From the NCBI GenBank assembly GCA_937926205.1, contig CALEYL010000053.1, positions 62,001 through 126,000 of the forward strand: a stretch of DNA of 64,000 nt. The letters are read 5' to 3'. Under the pieces are notes generated by a model that did not search any database, had not been told where the DNA came from, and worked only from the letters and a program-made list of their open reading frames with translations. The position numbers and the translations under genes are program-made. This document shows positions 1 through 8,524 of this stretch, one piece after another. The stretch is from an uncultured Saprospiraceae bacterium. GTDB taxonomy: Bacteria; Bacteroidota; Bacteroidia; Chitinophagales; Saprospiraceae. Numbering within the stretch: position 1 is the stretch's first letter; every line of letters starts with the position of its first letter.

Positions 1-166
1 AAAACAAGGAACAGTGGACGAGGAGTGTCTCAAAATTGGCAAAACTTGTCCCGCTCAACGGGAAAGCAAATGGGCAAATGGGCAAGATTGCAATAGATAT
101 TAAAACGTTTTCAAAATAATAAAGTCTCATATCGGATTGAATTTTGCCCATTTACCATCTACCAAC
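1..166. other. window edge, no gene seen
   Basis: No coding frame with a recognisable product is visible before the stop of the minus-strand amidohydrolase at 167. The stretch is AT-rich and holds a short tandem copy of AAATGGGC (around 67-84) and a 5-bp hairpin TCCCG/CGGGA near 48-62. It is the 3' side of the amidohydrolase transcript. Confidence 0.5.
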
Positions 167-1480
167 TCAAAAGGCCATCTTCTGATAAATCAGATAAGCC
201 AGCGCGCTGACGCCCACAGGCAGGCAGGCGGGGTTGACCTGAAAGCGTTTGTCGTGCAGGGGGTATTCAAATTCGGGCGCCCCACCGGATCCCAGTCTCA
301 GATAAACAAGCCGGATCAGATGACTGAGGAAGGCCGCATCATCTCCGCCCATTTTGAGGTCGGCTTGTTTGACGTGTTCGGCGCCCAGCAAGTTGATCAG
401 CTGTTCCCTCGACCAGCGGGTTAGTTCCGGGTCATTTTTCACTGTCGGAATGCCGGGAGATTCCTTAAATTCGACTTTCTGATCAAAGCTGTTGGCCACA
501 TTTTCAGCAACCTGCCTGATCCTTCGGGTCATTTCTTTCAGGTACTCCTGACTTAAAGTCCTGAAAATGACGGTGCAGGAAGTGGTGTCGGGTACCAGAT
601 TCGAGTTTTCATTGGCCCAGGTGTTGCTGTGGATTTTGGTACAGGCCAGCAAAATAGGCTGGAACGGATCGCTGTGCGCCGAGCGGATGATGTTCAATTG
701 GGTGATGAATTCCGCGGCAGCATGAATGGTATTTTTGGTATTTTTTTGTCCTTGAACGTGTCCCGATTTCCCATAAAAAACCACATCCATTTCATTGGCG
801 GAAGCCATGAATTCGCCTTCTGCAAGGTGGACATCGCCAGATTGATAATTGGGTGTAACGTGCAGGCCAAAAGCGCCTACAATATTCGGATAATCGAGAA
901 TGCCCTCCTCCTCGATGACGTATTTACACCCGGGGTCGGTGATGAGTTCTTCTGCAGGCTGCGCCAGGATTAGCAGACGGCCTTTCATTTTTTGGCGCAA
1001 AGGGAGCAGGATTTTCGCTACAGTCATGCCAATGGCTGTGTGCGCTGAATGTCCACAGGCTGCGCTGATGCCGGTGGAGTCAGACGGATACAATTTTTTG
1101 CCTTCATCCGGTACATTCAACTGGTCGATATCGAACCTCAAAATGACCGTTTGTGCATCCGGGTCGGAGCAATCTATGACCGCAATAAGCCCAGTCCCCC
1201 GTTTCAGGATGCGGTAGGGGATGCCCAGTTTGTCTAACTCAGCTGCCAGCATTCGGGTCGTTTCGAACTCTTTCCATGACAGCTCGGGGTGTTTGCAAAG
1301 GTGGGCGTGCATGTTCAGGGTGTACTCGAATTCCTTTTTGGCTGCATTGTTAAGGTAGGTAATCATGGTGGTGTCTGCGTTTACAGGTGAAGAATGATGC
1401 GCTTCCGCTAAAGGCTGCGCATTTAATAAACAAGGGGTGGTCAGCCCCGCGGCAAGCATGGTTTTAAAAAACTTCTTCAT
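167..1480 (-). CDS. M20 family amidohydrolase, exported
   Basis: A 437-residue metallo-amidohydrolase of the M20D type (the IAA-amino-acid hydrolase / hippurate hydrolase group), which cleaves N-acyl or amide bonds. The N-terminus MKKFFKTMLAAGLTTPCLLN is a signal peptide, so it should act in the periplasm. The family metal ligands are visible: CGHSAHTA with Cys142 and His144, the QPAEE pair Glu177/Glu178, and His207 in GLHVTP. Length is slightly above the family norm because of the leader. The gene lies 12 bases downstream of the membrane protein at 1493-2206 and is probably co-transcribed with it. The family is clear; the natural substrate cannot be read from the sequence. Confidence 0.88.
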   Translation of the reverse strand: MKKFFKTMLAAGLTTPCLLNAQPLAEAHHSSPVNADTTMITYLNNAAKKEFEYTLNMHAHLCKHPELSWKEFETTRMLAAELDKLGIPYRILKRGTGLIAVIDCSDPDAQTVILRFDIDQLNVPDEGKKLYPSDSTGISAACGHSAHTAIGMTVAKILLPLRQKMKGRLLILAQPAEELITDPGCKYVIEEEGILDYPNIVGAFGLHVTPNYQSGDVHLAEGEFMASANEMDVVFYGKSGHVQGQKNTKNTIHAAAEFITQLNIIRSAHSDPFQPILLACTKIHSNTWANENSNLVPDTTSCTVIFRTLSQEYLKEMTRRIRQVAENVANSFDQKVEFKESPGIPTVKNDPELTRWSREQLINLLGAEHVKQADLKMGGDDAAFLSHLIRLVYLRLGSGGAPEFEYPLHDKRFQVNPACLPVGVSALAYLIYQKMAF

Positions 1481-1492
1481 AATAGTAATTAT

Positions 1493-2206
1493 TTAGTAAT
1501 GGAATATATTGTCGAAGACATAGCGAGTAGAAGAATAGGAGTATTCGTCTCCTTCGTTAATGGCATGGTATGCTCCTTCGGATACTTCATGCGAGGAGCC
1601 ATCTTTCAGGAACAACTCCCATTGTTCGAAAAATTTGATTGGGCCGGCGTCAAGCATGAGCTCCGATGCGGGCGTATGGCTTTTGCCACAGACAGCAGTC
1701 GTTGTTGTGGTTACGATTTTGGTTACGGAGGAGGCGTTCGCAATTCTTCTCACCTTACGACGCCGCGAGACCTCCCTCAAGACATCTTCAAAATTGGTAC
1801 CAAGATGACTAATCTCAAAAATGAACAAACCCGACCACAACAAAAGCAAATCCGGGTACTTCCAGGCAAACCACACCGAGCCGCCATAGAGGAAAATCGT
1901 CCAGAAAATGCTTTTCCGTTTCAGGAAAACCCACTCACCGATCAAATCGGTATAAACCCGATGGTATTGAAGGATAATAAGGATAAGGCGCCCAAGAAAA
2001 AAGACAGCCATTATTTCGAGGATCGCCCTGGCTTCAAACGCTTTGAATAAGAGATAAAAAAAGCAGCCTGGTATGCCGATGATGCAAAGCCAAATCAGGT
2101 TATAAGAAGCCCCTCTGGTATTGGCTTTCAGTACCTCCACTTCTTCCTGAGTAAGGAGAAACCGCTCCGTTTTTGTGCGCTGTAAAGTTTCGGCAATTGT
2201 GCTCAT
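1493..2206 (-). CDS. membrane protein of unknown function
   Basis: A 237-residue protein I do not recognise. Hydrophobic segments lie around residues 35-55, 62-80 and 98-130, suggesting an inner-membrane protein with three or four helices. A basic stretch (SRRRKVRR, about 147-154) follows the last helix, then an Asp/Glu/Ser-rich soluble tail of about 85 residues. It precedes the M20 amidohydrolase by 12 bases on the same strand and starts divergently from the gene at 2338. A 7-bp inverted repeat CATCATT/AATGATG (2214-2239) sits just upstream of the start. No catalytic motif is visible. Confidence 0.7.
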   Translation of the reverse strand: MSTIAETLQRTKTERFLLTQEEVEVLKANTRGASYNLIWLCIIGIPGCFFYLLFKAFEARAILEIMAVFFLGRLILIILQYHRVYTDLIGEWVFLKRKSIFWTIFLYGGSVWFAWKYPDLLLLWSGLFIFEISHLGTNFEDVLREVSRRRKVRRIANASSVTKIVTTTTTAVCGKSHTPASELMLDAGPIKFFEQWELFLKDGSSHEVSEGAYHAINEGDEYSYSSTRYVFDNIFHY

Positions 2207-2290
2207 ACGCTTACATCATTAATTCGTTAAAGAATGATGCAAAGTTGGGCGCAACTTCGCCGCCGTCTAAGCCATAAAAAACTACTTTTC

Positions 2291-2338
2291 AAGACAAAGA
2301 ATATTTATTGTCTTAGTTTTGTCCAAACTTTGTCCAAA
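2291..2338 (+). promoter_or_regulatory. promoter with operator-like repeats
   Basis: A Bacteroidota -7 element TAGTTTTG is at 2314-2321, 17 bases before the ATG at 2338; no good -33 TTG is seen. It is overlapped by an inverted repeat AAGACAA (2291-2297) / TTGTCTT (2308-2314). It is followed by two copies of TTGTCCAAA (2319-2327 and 2330-2338), each itself a partial palindrome, spanning the expected start of transcription and the start codon. The layout suggests repression by a DNA-binding protein; the regulator is unknown. Confidence 0.5.
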
Positions 2339-3717
2339 TGCAGGTTATTGATAAACCAACCAAAACGAACATCCTTCGAAAAGCCTACGAAACGGTAGAA
2401 TCGAAAGAACGCAACGATTATCAGCGTTTTTTGCGTCTGACCGAAATGGTAGAAGAAACCATTCACCAGATAATGGCAAAAATACCAGCCTCGCTGCCGG
2501 CCGACAAGAAGGAAAGGCTGGATAAGTTCTTCAGGGGTTTATCCCGGGGCGAAAAATCATACACCGAAAGCTTTCACGGACGTCGGGAGATGAGCGACAA
2601 CATTACCTACGGGCTCATTTGTTATTTAATTGGACCGCATGCTTTTAAGCCCGACTTGTTTCAGCAGCGTTTGTCGAATATTCGCGATTTTCTGAAATAC
2701 GAAGCGGCAAGAATGCTCGATCCGGAAATGCCCGCCCGTCCTTCAGACAAACACCAGTACCGTTGCTTTTTCTTTAGCCACATCCGTTACGCCATCTGGG
2801 AAAGCGCTGCAACAATTGACTGGGCGCATAACTATGCCCGGGTGGAAGGTTTTTTCGAACCAAAACCCGGCACAGCACAGGTCTACGAGGGGCCAATAGA
2901 AATAGAGACTTCCGGCACATTTATGGACCTGCCCCAACACGAGCAGGGCGTCAAACCCAATCGCCTGAAAATCATTTTTGAAGGTAAAAATTTATCCGAG
3001 CGGGAAATCCTCACAGGCGCCTTGATTACGGTAAGTAGTCACGGCCCCTATGTTTCCGCTACCGAGGTGATATTTCTAAAAAAGGGGACAGCGGACACAG
3101 AAACCAATGTTAAAAAAATTGAACGCTATATGCGACTTCAGCGCTTTCGCTTTGGTTCCTACGGTGTGCGTTCCATTGACGGCCTCAGAATCCGGCCCGA
3201 TATCAGAATGCTGGAAGGAGAAGAACACATTGAAATTCAGCGATTGGAGAGCCTCGTGGGCGTCTACCTCTGCTACAGCGCCCTTTCTGACGGGACTTAT
3301 CTGGTTTCAAAACTGACGTTCAGCGAGCACTACGCCATTGCTTTTGAAACGGCCATTAACCTGAAAAACAATAAACTGAATTTCCAATACGGTTATCCCG
3401 AATTGACTTACACCGAAAGCGACGGCACCTTTATCATCATCAAAGGTTATCAGGCCAGTAAAAAAGAAGGAGCGGAAAAAGACAAAGCCAACATGCGCTA
3501 CCTGCTGACGACTTTATTCCTACCTGTTCCTGCCGGAAAAGTTGAAAAAATTGAAGGCACGATCAATACACTGATCTGGCACGGCGGGCAAAATATTCAT
3601 GCGGGGGAGATCACGCTTGTACGGCATGATTTCAGCGAGACGTCTCTGCGACCGGGTATTGTGAGTAAGGAGGCTTTGCTGGAGGCGCTAAAAACTATAG
3701 CTATATCCAATTCCTAA
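2338..3717 (+). CDS. conserved-looking protein, unknown function
   Basis: A 459-residue soluble protein that I cannot assign. The first about 190 residues are rich in charged helices (TEMVEETIHQIMAKIP, FRGLSRGEKSYTESFHGRRE). The remainder looks alpha/beta with a segment ITVSSHGPYVSATEVIFLKKG. There is no signal peptide or membrane segment, so it is probably cytoplasmic. The start is supported by a -7 box 17 bases upstream. It stands alone, divergent from 2206 and convergent with the GbsR-like gene. Its promoter carries repeated operator-like sequences, so it may be tightly controlled. Confidence 0.7.
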   Translation: MQVIDKPTKTNILRKAYETVESKERNDYQRFLRLTEMVEETIHQIMAKIPASLPADKKERLDKFFRGLSRGEKSYTESFHGRREMSDNITYGLICYLIGPHAFKPDLFQQRLSNIRDFLKYEAARMLDPEMPARPSDKHQYRCFFFSHIRYAIWESAATIDWAHNYARVEGFFEPKPGTAQVYEGPIEIETSGTFMDLPQHEQGVKPNRLKIIFEGKNLSEREILTGALITVSSHGPYVSATEVIFLKKGTADTETNVKKIERYMRLQRFRFGSYGVRSIDGLRIRPDIRMLEGEEHIEIQRLESLVGVYLCYSALSDGTYLVSKLTFSEHYAIAFETAINLKNNKLNFQYGYPELTYTESDGTFIIIKGYQASKKEGAEKDKANMRYLLTTLFLPVPAGKVEKIEGTINTLIWHGGQNIHAGEITLVRHDFSETSLRPGIVSKEALLEALKTIAISNS

Positions 3718-3724
3718 ACATCGC

Positions 3725-3774
3725 TGGCGCGAGGTTTAGACTCGTGTCCAATATTATTGGGGCTCACGCCCCAA
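3725..3774. repeat. REP-like double hairpin between convergent genes
   Basis: Two adjacent hairpins lie between two convergent genes. The first is imperfect, TGGCGCGAG (3725-3733) with CTCGTGTCCA (3741-3750). The second is perfect, TTGGGGC (3757-3763) / GCCCCAA (3768-3774) with a 4-base loop. There is no T-run, so it may be a repetitive extragenic palindrome that also blocks read-through rather than a classic terminator. Confidence 0.45.
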
Positions 3775-3780
3775 AACCGA

Positions 3781-4278
3781 TTATATCATATTCATAAACA
3801 CCTTCACAAACCAGTTTGAATCCGACTGCACCAATTTGTCCAGTGTGGCGTTGGCTTTGTTTGAAAAAAGCTTGATATCGCGTACGACCTGTACAAAATT
3901 TTCGGAATCCGGGTCGCTGGCTTCCACGGCAGAAAGTTCTTCCAGCGCTTTGAGCATGGGCTCCAGTTCCTTCTTTTTGCGCTGGGCGATGATTTTTTTC
4001 ACCACGTCCCACATGTCTTTTTCCGCAACAAAGAACTCCTTCCGCTCGCCGGTCTTGAGCTCTTTGTATACCAGACCCCAGTCCATCAGCGCGCGGATGT
4101 TCATGTTCGCATTGCCGCGCGAAATTTTGAGATCCTCCATGATGTCCTCTGCACTCAGCGAATGGGGAGCAATGAGCAGCAGGGCGTGGATTTGGGCCAT
4201 CGTGCGGCTGACGCCCCAGTTTGAGCCCAGGGCGCCCCATGACTGTATGAATTTTTCTTTTCCTTCCTGAACGTTCAT
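3781..4278 (-). CDS. GbsR/MarR-family transcriptional regulator
   Basis: A 165-residue regulator of the GbsR branch of MarR-like proteins. The opening EKFIQSWGALGSNWGVSRTM and the winged-helix stretch LSAEDIMEDLKISRGNANMN (about residues 40-60) with IRALMDWGLVYK are typical of the family. A helical C-terminal half probably mediates dimerisation. GbsR relatives sense choline or similar ligands, but the ligand here is unknown. The gene stands alone upstream of gcvT on the same strand, with about 100 bases between, and an inverted repeat in its own upstream region suggests autoregulation. Confidence 0.85.
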   Translation of the reverse strand: MNVQEGKEKFIQSWGALGSNWGVSRTMAQIHALLLIAPHSLSAEDIMEDLKISRGNANMNIRALMDWGLVYKELKTGERKEFFVAEKDMWDVVKKIIAQRKKKELEPMLKALEELSAVEASDPDSENFVQVVRDIKLFSNKANATLDKLVQSDSNWFVKVFMNMI

Positions 4279-4310
4279 ACCGTGACTTCCTCCTGCGCCA
4301 AAAGTTTCAG

Positions 4311-4348
4311 AATTGATTGAAAATAAGACAATGCGAATCTAATCAATT
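4311..4348 (-). promoter_or_regulatory. candidate operator of the GbsR-like gene
   Basis: An 8-bp inverted repeat AATTGATT (4311-4318) / AATCAATT (4341-4348) lies 33-70 bases upstream of the regulator's ATG. A near-match -7 box (TAGATTCG on the minus strand, 4341-4334) overlaps it. Centre spacing of about 30 bp would suit a winged-helix dimer pair. This is inference from position and symmetry only. Confidence 0.35.
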
Positions 4349-4377
4349 TTTATGCCTTTTGGTTTACCTAAAAAGGT

Positions 4378-5484
4378 CTATTGTTTGTAAAAAGGCAACT
4401 TTACTACTTTGGCGGCCAGCTTTTTTTGTCCGGCTACGATAAAAATTGGCGTTTCCACGGCCGCAAATGCGCTTTTAACATACCCCAGACCAATCGGAAT
4501 GTCCAGCGAAGGCGACTGCGTTCCGGAGGTCACTTCGCCGATGGTGTTGCCTGCAGCATCTTCAATCGGGTAGCCGTGGCGTGGTACCCGGCGGTCTTCC
4601 ACCACAAAAGCAACCAAATTGCGGGTTACCCCTTCCGCCACCTGGCGTTTGAACGTTTCGCAAGAGCTGAAATCGCCTTTTTGCAATTTGGTGATCCATT
4701 TCAGGCCTGCTTCAATGGGCGAAGTGGTATCGTCGATGTCATTGCCGTAAAGGCAAAAGCCCATTTCAAGTCGCAGTGTATCGCGTGCGCCGAGGCCCAC
4801 CGGTTTGATGTCAAGGTCTTTCCCGGCCTCAAAAACGGCATCCCAAAGCGCTTCTGTGTGTTCCGAAGCCACATACAATTCGAACCCGCCCGATCCCGTG
4901 TAACCCGTCGCGGAAATCAGCACGTTGTCCAATCCGGCCATGCGGCCTTTGGTAAAATGGTAGTATTTGATGCTGCTCAGGTCTATATCGGTCAGCTTTT
5001 GGAGGACTTCATTCGCACGCGGGCCCTGAACAGCCAACAGCCCGGTTTTATCAGAAATATTGATCAGCCTTGTATCAAAAGTATTGTGTTCGCTGATCCA
5101 GTTCCAGTCTTTTTCGATGTTGGAAGCGTTTACAACCAGCATAAAAGCCTGTTCCCCTTCTGCACACATGTCTTCGGCAAGGCGGTACACCAAAAGATCG
5201 TCTACAATACCGCCCTTGTGGTTGGGCAGGCAGGAATATTGGGCCTGGCCGATCTGTAATTTGGAAGCGTCATTGGAAGTCACTTTCTGAATCAATGCCA
5301 GCGCCTCTTTGCCCCGCACGATGAATTCTCCCATATGCGACACGTCGAATACGCCAACTCCATTGCGGACAGCAAAATGTTCTTCTTTGATGCCGGAATA
5401 GGAAATGGGCATGTTGTAGCCGGCAAATTCGGCCATTTTTGCGCCAAGCGATAAGTGGCGACTGGTTAGAGGTGTATTTTTCAT
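4378..5484 (-). CDS. gcvT: glycine cleavage system T protein (aminomethyltransferase)
   Basis: GcvT transfers the methylene unit from the aminomethyl-lipoyl group of H protein to tetrahydrofolate, releasing ammonia. The 368-residue length matches the family (about 364-370). Diagnostic segments are FAGYNMPISYSGIKEEHFAVR, FDVSHMGEF (residues 46-54), the GGIVDDLLVY folate/catalytic Asp region (Asp95/Asp96), ATGYTGSGGFELY and GLGARDTLRLEMG. It is six bases downstream of the cyclophilin gene and probably co-transcribed. The P and H proteins are not in the window, as is common. Confidence 0.95.
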   Translation of the reverse strand: MKNTPLTSRHLSLGAKMAEFAGYNMPISYSGIKEEHFAVRNGVGVFDVSHMGEFIVRGKEALALIQKVTSNDASKLQIGQAQYSCLPNHKGGIVDDLLVYRLAEDMCAEGEQAFMLVVNASNIEKDWNWISEHNTFDTRLINISDKTGLLAVQGPRANEVLQKLTDIDLSSIKYYHFTKGRMAGLDNVLISATGYTGSGGFELYVASEHTEALWDAVFEAGKDLDIKPVGLGARDTLRLEMGFCLYGNDIDDTTSPIEAGLKWITKLQKGDFSSCETFKRQVAEGVTRNLVAFVVEDRRVPRHGYPIEDAAGNTIGEVTSGTQSPSLDIPIGLGYVKSAFAAVETPIFIVAGQKKLAAKVVKLPFYKQ

Positions 5485-5490
5485 GGATGC

Positions 5491-7509
5491 CTATTTAATA
5501 ATCACATTTTCGATCAAATCCCCTACCCGAATCTGGTGCACTGCTTCCATACCGGAAACAACCTTGCCGAAGATGGTATAATTGCCATCCAGATGCGGCG
5601 TCGGAGAATGGGTAATGAAAAACTGGGTGCCTTCGGTATGATTGCCTGCAGAGGCCATGCCGACATAACCCTCGTCGTCGTAATGCAGCGGCGCCAATTC
5701 GGAGCGAATGGTGTAATCCAAACTGCCGTAACCATCGCCACGCGGACACCCGCCCTGAATGACAAAATTGGCGACCACCCGGTGGAAATTTTTATCCTTA
5801 AAGAACCCGTCTTTGGCCAGTTGTACAAAATTAGCGACCGACCCAGGGGCTTCTGTCGGCATCAGCCGAATGCGGATTTCACCGCGTTTCGTTGTGATGA
5901 CAGCCTCAGGCTGCGCACTCAAACCTTCGAGGACCGACCAGGGGATGGGATGGTTGTAATCTACTTTCTTTGGCGCTGAAGCTTTGCGGCCACGCAAATA
6001 ATCAATGGTTTGTTTCAATTCATTGTAAGTCTCAATTTCGCGGGGCAGCGACAGCTTTGCCAAAGCGGAATCCAGATGCTTCAGGGTGTCAACATACAAG
6101 GGATATTCCCGTTCAGGCTCGCGCAGTGCAGATGCTGCAACCGCAATCATACCCGGGTCGCCGCCGCGAATGGCTTCTTTGAAGCGCATGGCCAGTTCTT
6201 TGGCGATGCGGCGGTGGTTCACCCCAAAAAAGGTTTTAAAATCCGGACGCGAACTGATGCCTGCAAGCGCTTCCATGGCGGCAGTACGCACCACCAAGGG
6301 CTGGCTGGTGTTGGCGCCCTCCCGGAAAATGAAACGGTAGTTCCAGCCAAACTGGGCCAGCGCGCGAAGCGCGGCCGCTTTCACCTGTGGGGTTGGCGCC
6401 TGGACGTAACGGACCCGGAGTTCTTTATTGATGGCATCAATGTATTTTGCGTAGGTTTTTGACATGTATTTGTTTGCCGCAGCATACAACTCCAATTGTA
6501 CCGGCCAGGGCAGCGAATCCTTCGCCAGTTTCCAATACAATCCGGCGTCTTCAGGTTTGCCTTTTTCTACAAAATACTGGGCAGCGCGCGTAGCTACATG
6601 GATGTTGGGGTCGGCCAGTGCCCCTTCTGCCGCGGCGTGAACCTTACTGTACGGATAATCGCTCAGGGCGCGGATGATGTTGCACTTTACGCGGTAATCC
6701 GATTCGGAACCCATCCGGTTCAGAAGGGCATCCAGCGCAGTTTGGGTGCGTGCCTTTCCCAAAGCAACGGCCAGCGCCATGCGGATATTGGCGTCCGGCT
6801 CCTGATCGAATGCAGCAATCAGCGGCATGGCCGCTAAGCTGTCTATTTTAATGTCGCGGGCGCGCAGGAGGTAGTTGGCGGCAACAACGCGCACCGGTTT
6901 CGGATAGCCATTATTGGAAGCCATTTCGATCATGCGCGCGGTACCCGCCTTGCTGGTCAGATTGCGCAGCGCGAAACGGTATATTCCCCGGGCCTGGCCC
7001 AACAGCAGGGCCGTGTCGTGCGCCTGATAGGTGCTGATGCTGCTGATTGCTCTCAGGATGGTGGTATCGCCACATTTGCCGACGGCTTCGAGGATGGCGC
7101 TGTTGGCGCCGTTGTACAGGCCAAAGCTGTCCTGCTTGTCGAATGCAGCAATGAGCCGGTCCTGTGCCCGGGCGCTGCCGATTTGTCCGATGGCGTATGC
7201 AGCGGCAGCACGCACTTCATCCACGGCATCGCTCAACAGCGGATATAGGCTGTCTAAAGCCGCAGAATCCCGAATGGACGCAAACGCGAGCGCCGACAAA
7301 TACCGATAGCTGGGATCCTGGTCGCGAAAATAAACATACAGGCTGTCCGAAGCATGTCGATCCTGAAGGTCGTGGATCTTCTGAAAGACCGGATCCTTCA
7401 GGTCTATGCGAATGTCGGTCAGAATTTCTTCTTCTCTGCGCGGCACACAAGCCACCAGCAGGAGCAGCAGGGCGAACCCCGCAATGGTAAGCAGTCTGTT
7501 GAAAAGCAT
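5491..7509 (-). CDS. HEAT-repeat lipoprotein with C-terminal cyclophilin domain
   Basis: A 672-residue envelope protein. The leader MLFNRLLTIAGFALLLLLVAC has a lipobox (LVAC), so it is probably a lipoprotein. Residues about 60-500 are HEAT-like repeats (VRAAAAYAIGQIGSARAQDRL, RMALAVALGKARTQTALDAL). From about 525 to the end is a cyclophilin-type peptidyl-prolyl isomerase: GSVANFVQLAKDGFF, FHRVVANFVIQGGCPRGDG, TEGTQFFITHSPTPHLDGNY, FGKVVSGMEAVHQI. The catalytic Arg of FHRV and the QFFI strand are present, so it is likely active. The HEAT scaffold may present clients to the isomerase in the periplasm. Six bases separate it from gcvT. Confidence 0.9.
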   Translation of the reverse strand: MLFNRLLTIAGFALLLLLVACVPRREEEILTDIRIDLKDPVFQKIHDLQDRHASDSLYVYFRDQDPSYRYLSALAFASIRDSAALDSLYPLLSDAVDEVRAAAAYAIGQIGSARAQDRLIAAFDKQDSFGLYNGANSAILEAVGKCGDTTILRAISSISTYQAHDTALLLGQARGIYRFALRNLTSKAGTARMIEMASNNGYPKPVRVVAANYLLRARDIKIDSLAAMPLIAAFDQEPDANIRMALAVALGKARTQTALDALLNRMGSESDYRVKCNIIRALSDYPYSKVHAAAEGALADPNIHVATRAAQYFVEKGKPEDAGLYWKLAKDSLPWPVQLELYAAANKYMSKTYAKYIDAINKELRVRYVQAPTPQVKAAALRALAQFGWNYRFIFREGANTSQPLVVRTAAMEALAGISSRPDFKTFFGVNHRRIAKELAMRFKEAIRGGDPGMIAVAASALREPEREYPLYVDTLKHLDSALAKLSLPREIETYNELKQTIDYLRGRKASAPKKVDYNHPIPWSVLEGLSAQPEAVITTKRGEIRIRLMPTEAPGSVANFVQLAKDGFFKDKNFHRVVANFVIQGGCPRGDGYGSLDYTIRSELAPLHYDDEGYVGMASAGNHTEGTQFFITHSPTPHLDGNYTIFGKVVSGMEAVHQIRVGDLIENVIIK

Positions 7510-7624
7510 CTTTGGCGCTTTTGTTAAGCATTTACAGCGCCGTAAAAATAGAAAAAATTAGCGCTTGGAATGTAGTCGGCCTGTTTGGCTGTTGTTTATT
7601 TTTTATAATTTTTTGTTTTAAATA

Positions 7625-7655
7625 TTGACAATTAAAAACAAATCGTGTATATTTG
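7625..7655 (+). promoter_or_regulatory. Bacteroidota promoter, -33/-7
   Basis: A textbook pair: TTG at 7625-7627, 20-base spacer, TATATTTG at 7648-7655. Transcription should begin a few bases after 7655, which makes the upstream GTG at 7645 unusable and fixes the ATG at 7675 as the start of the next gene. Confidence 0.75.
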
Positions 7656-7674
7656 TATTCAAATAGTCCATGTT

Positions 7675-8490
7675 ATGAGCGATCTGCAAATTCTGGTCAG
7701 CAAAAAAGGAACCAAAGTAGTTACAGCTACCAACCTGCATTATGTGCTTCAATTGCCCAATCACCACTACGGGATGAATGTCAAGAAGTGGCTGAATGAT
7801 GTCTACGAATTCCAGGACGGCATCCGCAAACCGGTTGGCATGCAAGACTATGCCAGAAGACTGGTTAAAGGAAATCCGGTTTTGGAAGACTACTACCTCT
7901 CCATAGATTTTGCCAAACTGATTGTTTTACAATCGCGCAGCAAATTCAAACAAAAATATGCCCGACTGCTGTTGTCGCTGGAAGACCGCGCCGAAAGTGC
8001 TGAATTGTTGAGCAAAGAACAGGTCGTTGCCATACTCGACATCGTCAGGGCCATGGGACTTGTTTCCTGCCAGGAATCCTGCGAGCGTGGGCATCAGCTG
8101 GTTTTTGAACAGCAAAACGACGGCAGCCACCCGGCTGAATGGTGGAAACACCGGTCTGAAATTCTGGGCTATTCTGCAGAATCCCTGCGCGAACAAATGC
8201 GGGCGATGGGTAAAAACGCGCGCGGAAAATCGCAGCGTGAAATGCTCATCCACCTCGACAAGTATGAAATCGTCCGCGCTGCCGTGATCGACCTGTTTAT
8301 TGCCATGGGCAAAACAGAACGTTATGCACGCTACGTCGGTGATGTGGCGAAAAGCTTTGCGGAAGAAATGCAGGTGGAGATTTTCGACGACCGCAATGCG
8401 TCGATGAATTTTATGCCGGAAACGGAGGCAAACGTAGCCAGAGAGGTAAGGAGTCTGGAGAGAACAGGGGTTTTGGCTGCGTGGGGATAA
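7675..8490 (+). CDS. antirepressor-like protein (AntA/AntB-type N-terminus)
   Basis: A 271-residue protein read from ATG 7675 (MSDLQILVSKK). The first about 110 residues resemble phage AntA/AntB or KilA-N-associated antirepressor domains: TNLHYVLQLPNHHYGMNVKK, then VYEFQDG, then DYYLSIDFAKLIVLQSRSKF. The C-terminal part is helical and unassigned (SAESLREQMRAMGKNARGKS). No other phage gene is nearby, so it is either a domesticated antirepressor or a host DNA-binding regulator. A strong promoter sits 20 bases upstream. It ends 34 bases from the convergent oxidoreductase. Family assignment is by local resemblance only. Confidence 0.65.
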   Translation: MSDLQILVSKKGTKVVTATNLHYVLQLPNHHYGMNVKKWLNDVYEFQDGIRKPVGMQDYARRLVKGNPVLEDYYLSIDFAKLIVLQSRSKFKQKYARLLLSLEDRAESAELLSKEQVVAILDIVRAMGLVSCQESCERGHQLVFEQQNDGSHPAEWWKHRSEILGYSAESLREQMRAMGKNARGKSQREMLIHLDKYEIVRAAVIDLFIAMGKTERYARYVGDVAKSFAEEMQVEIFDDRNASMNFMPETEANVAREVRSLERTGVLAAWG

Positions 8491-8524
8491 TGGGTTTATT
8501 GACAAACTTTGATTTGAACGACCT

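Noticed and set aside
4381..5259. 292-codon plus-strand frame opposite gcvT
   Set aside because: Antisense shadow of a full-length, motif-complete gcvT.
7645..7674. GTG start at 7645 for the antirepressor-like gene
   Set aside because: It lies within the spacer/-7 region of a consensus promoter, upstream of the predicted transcript start.
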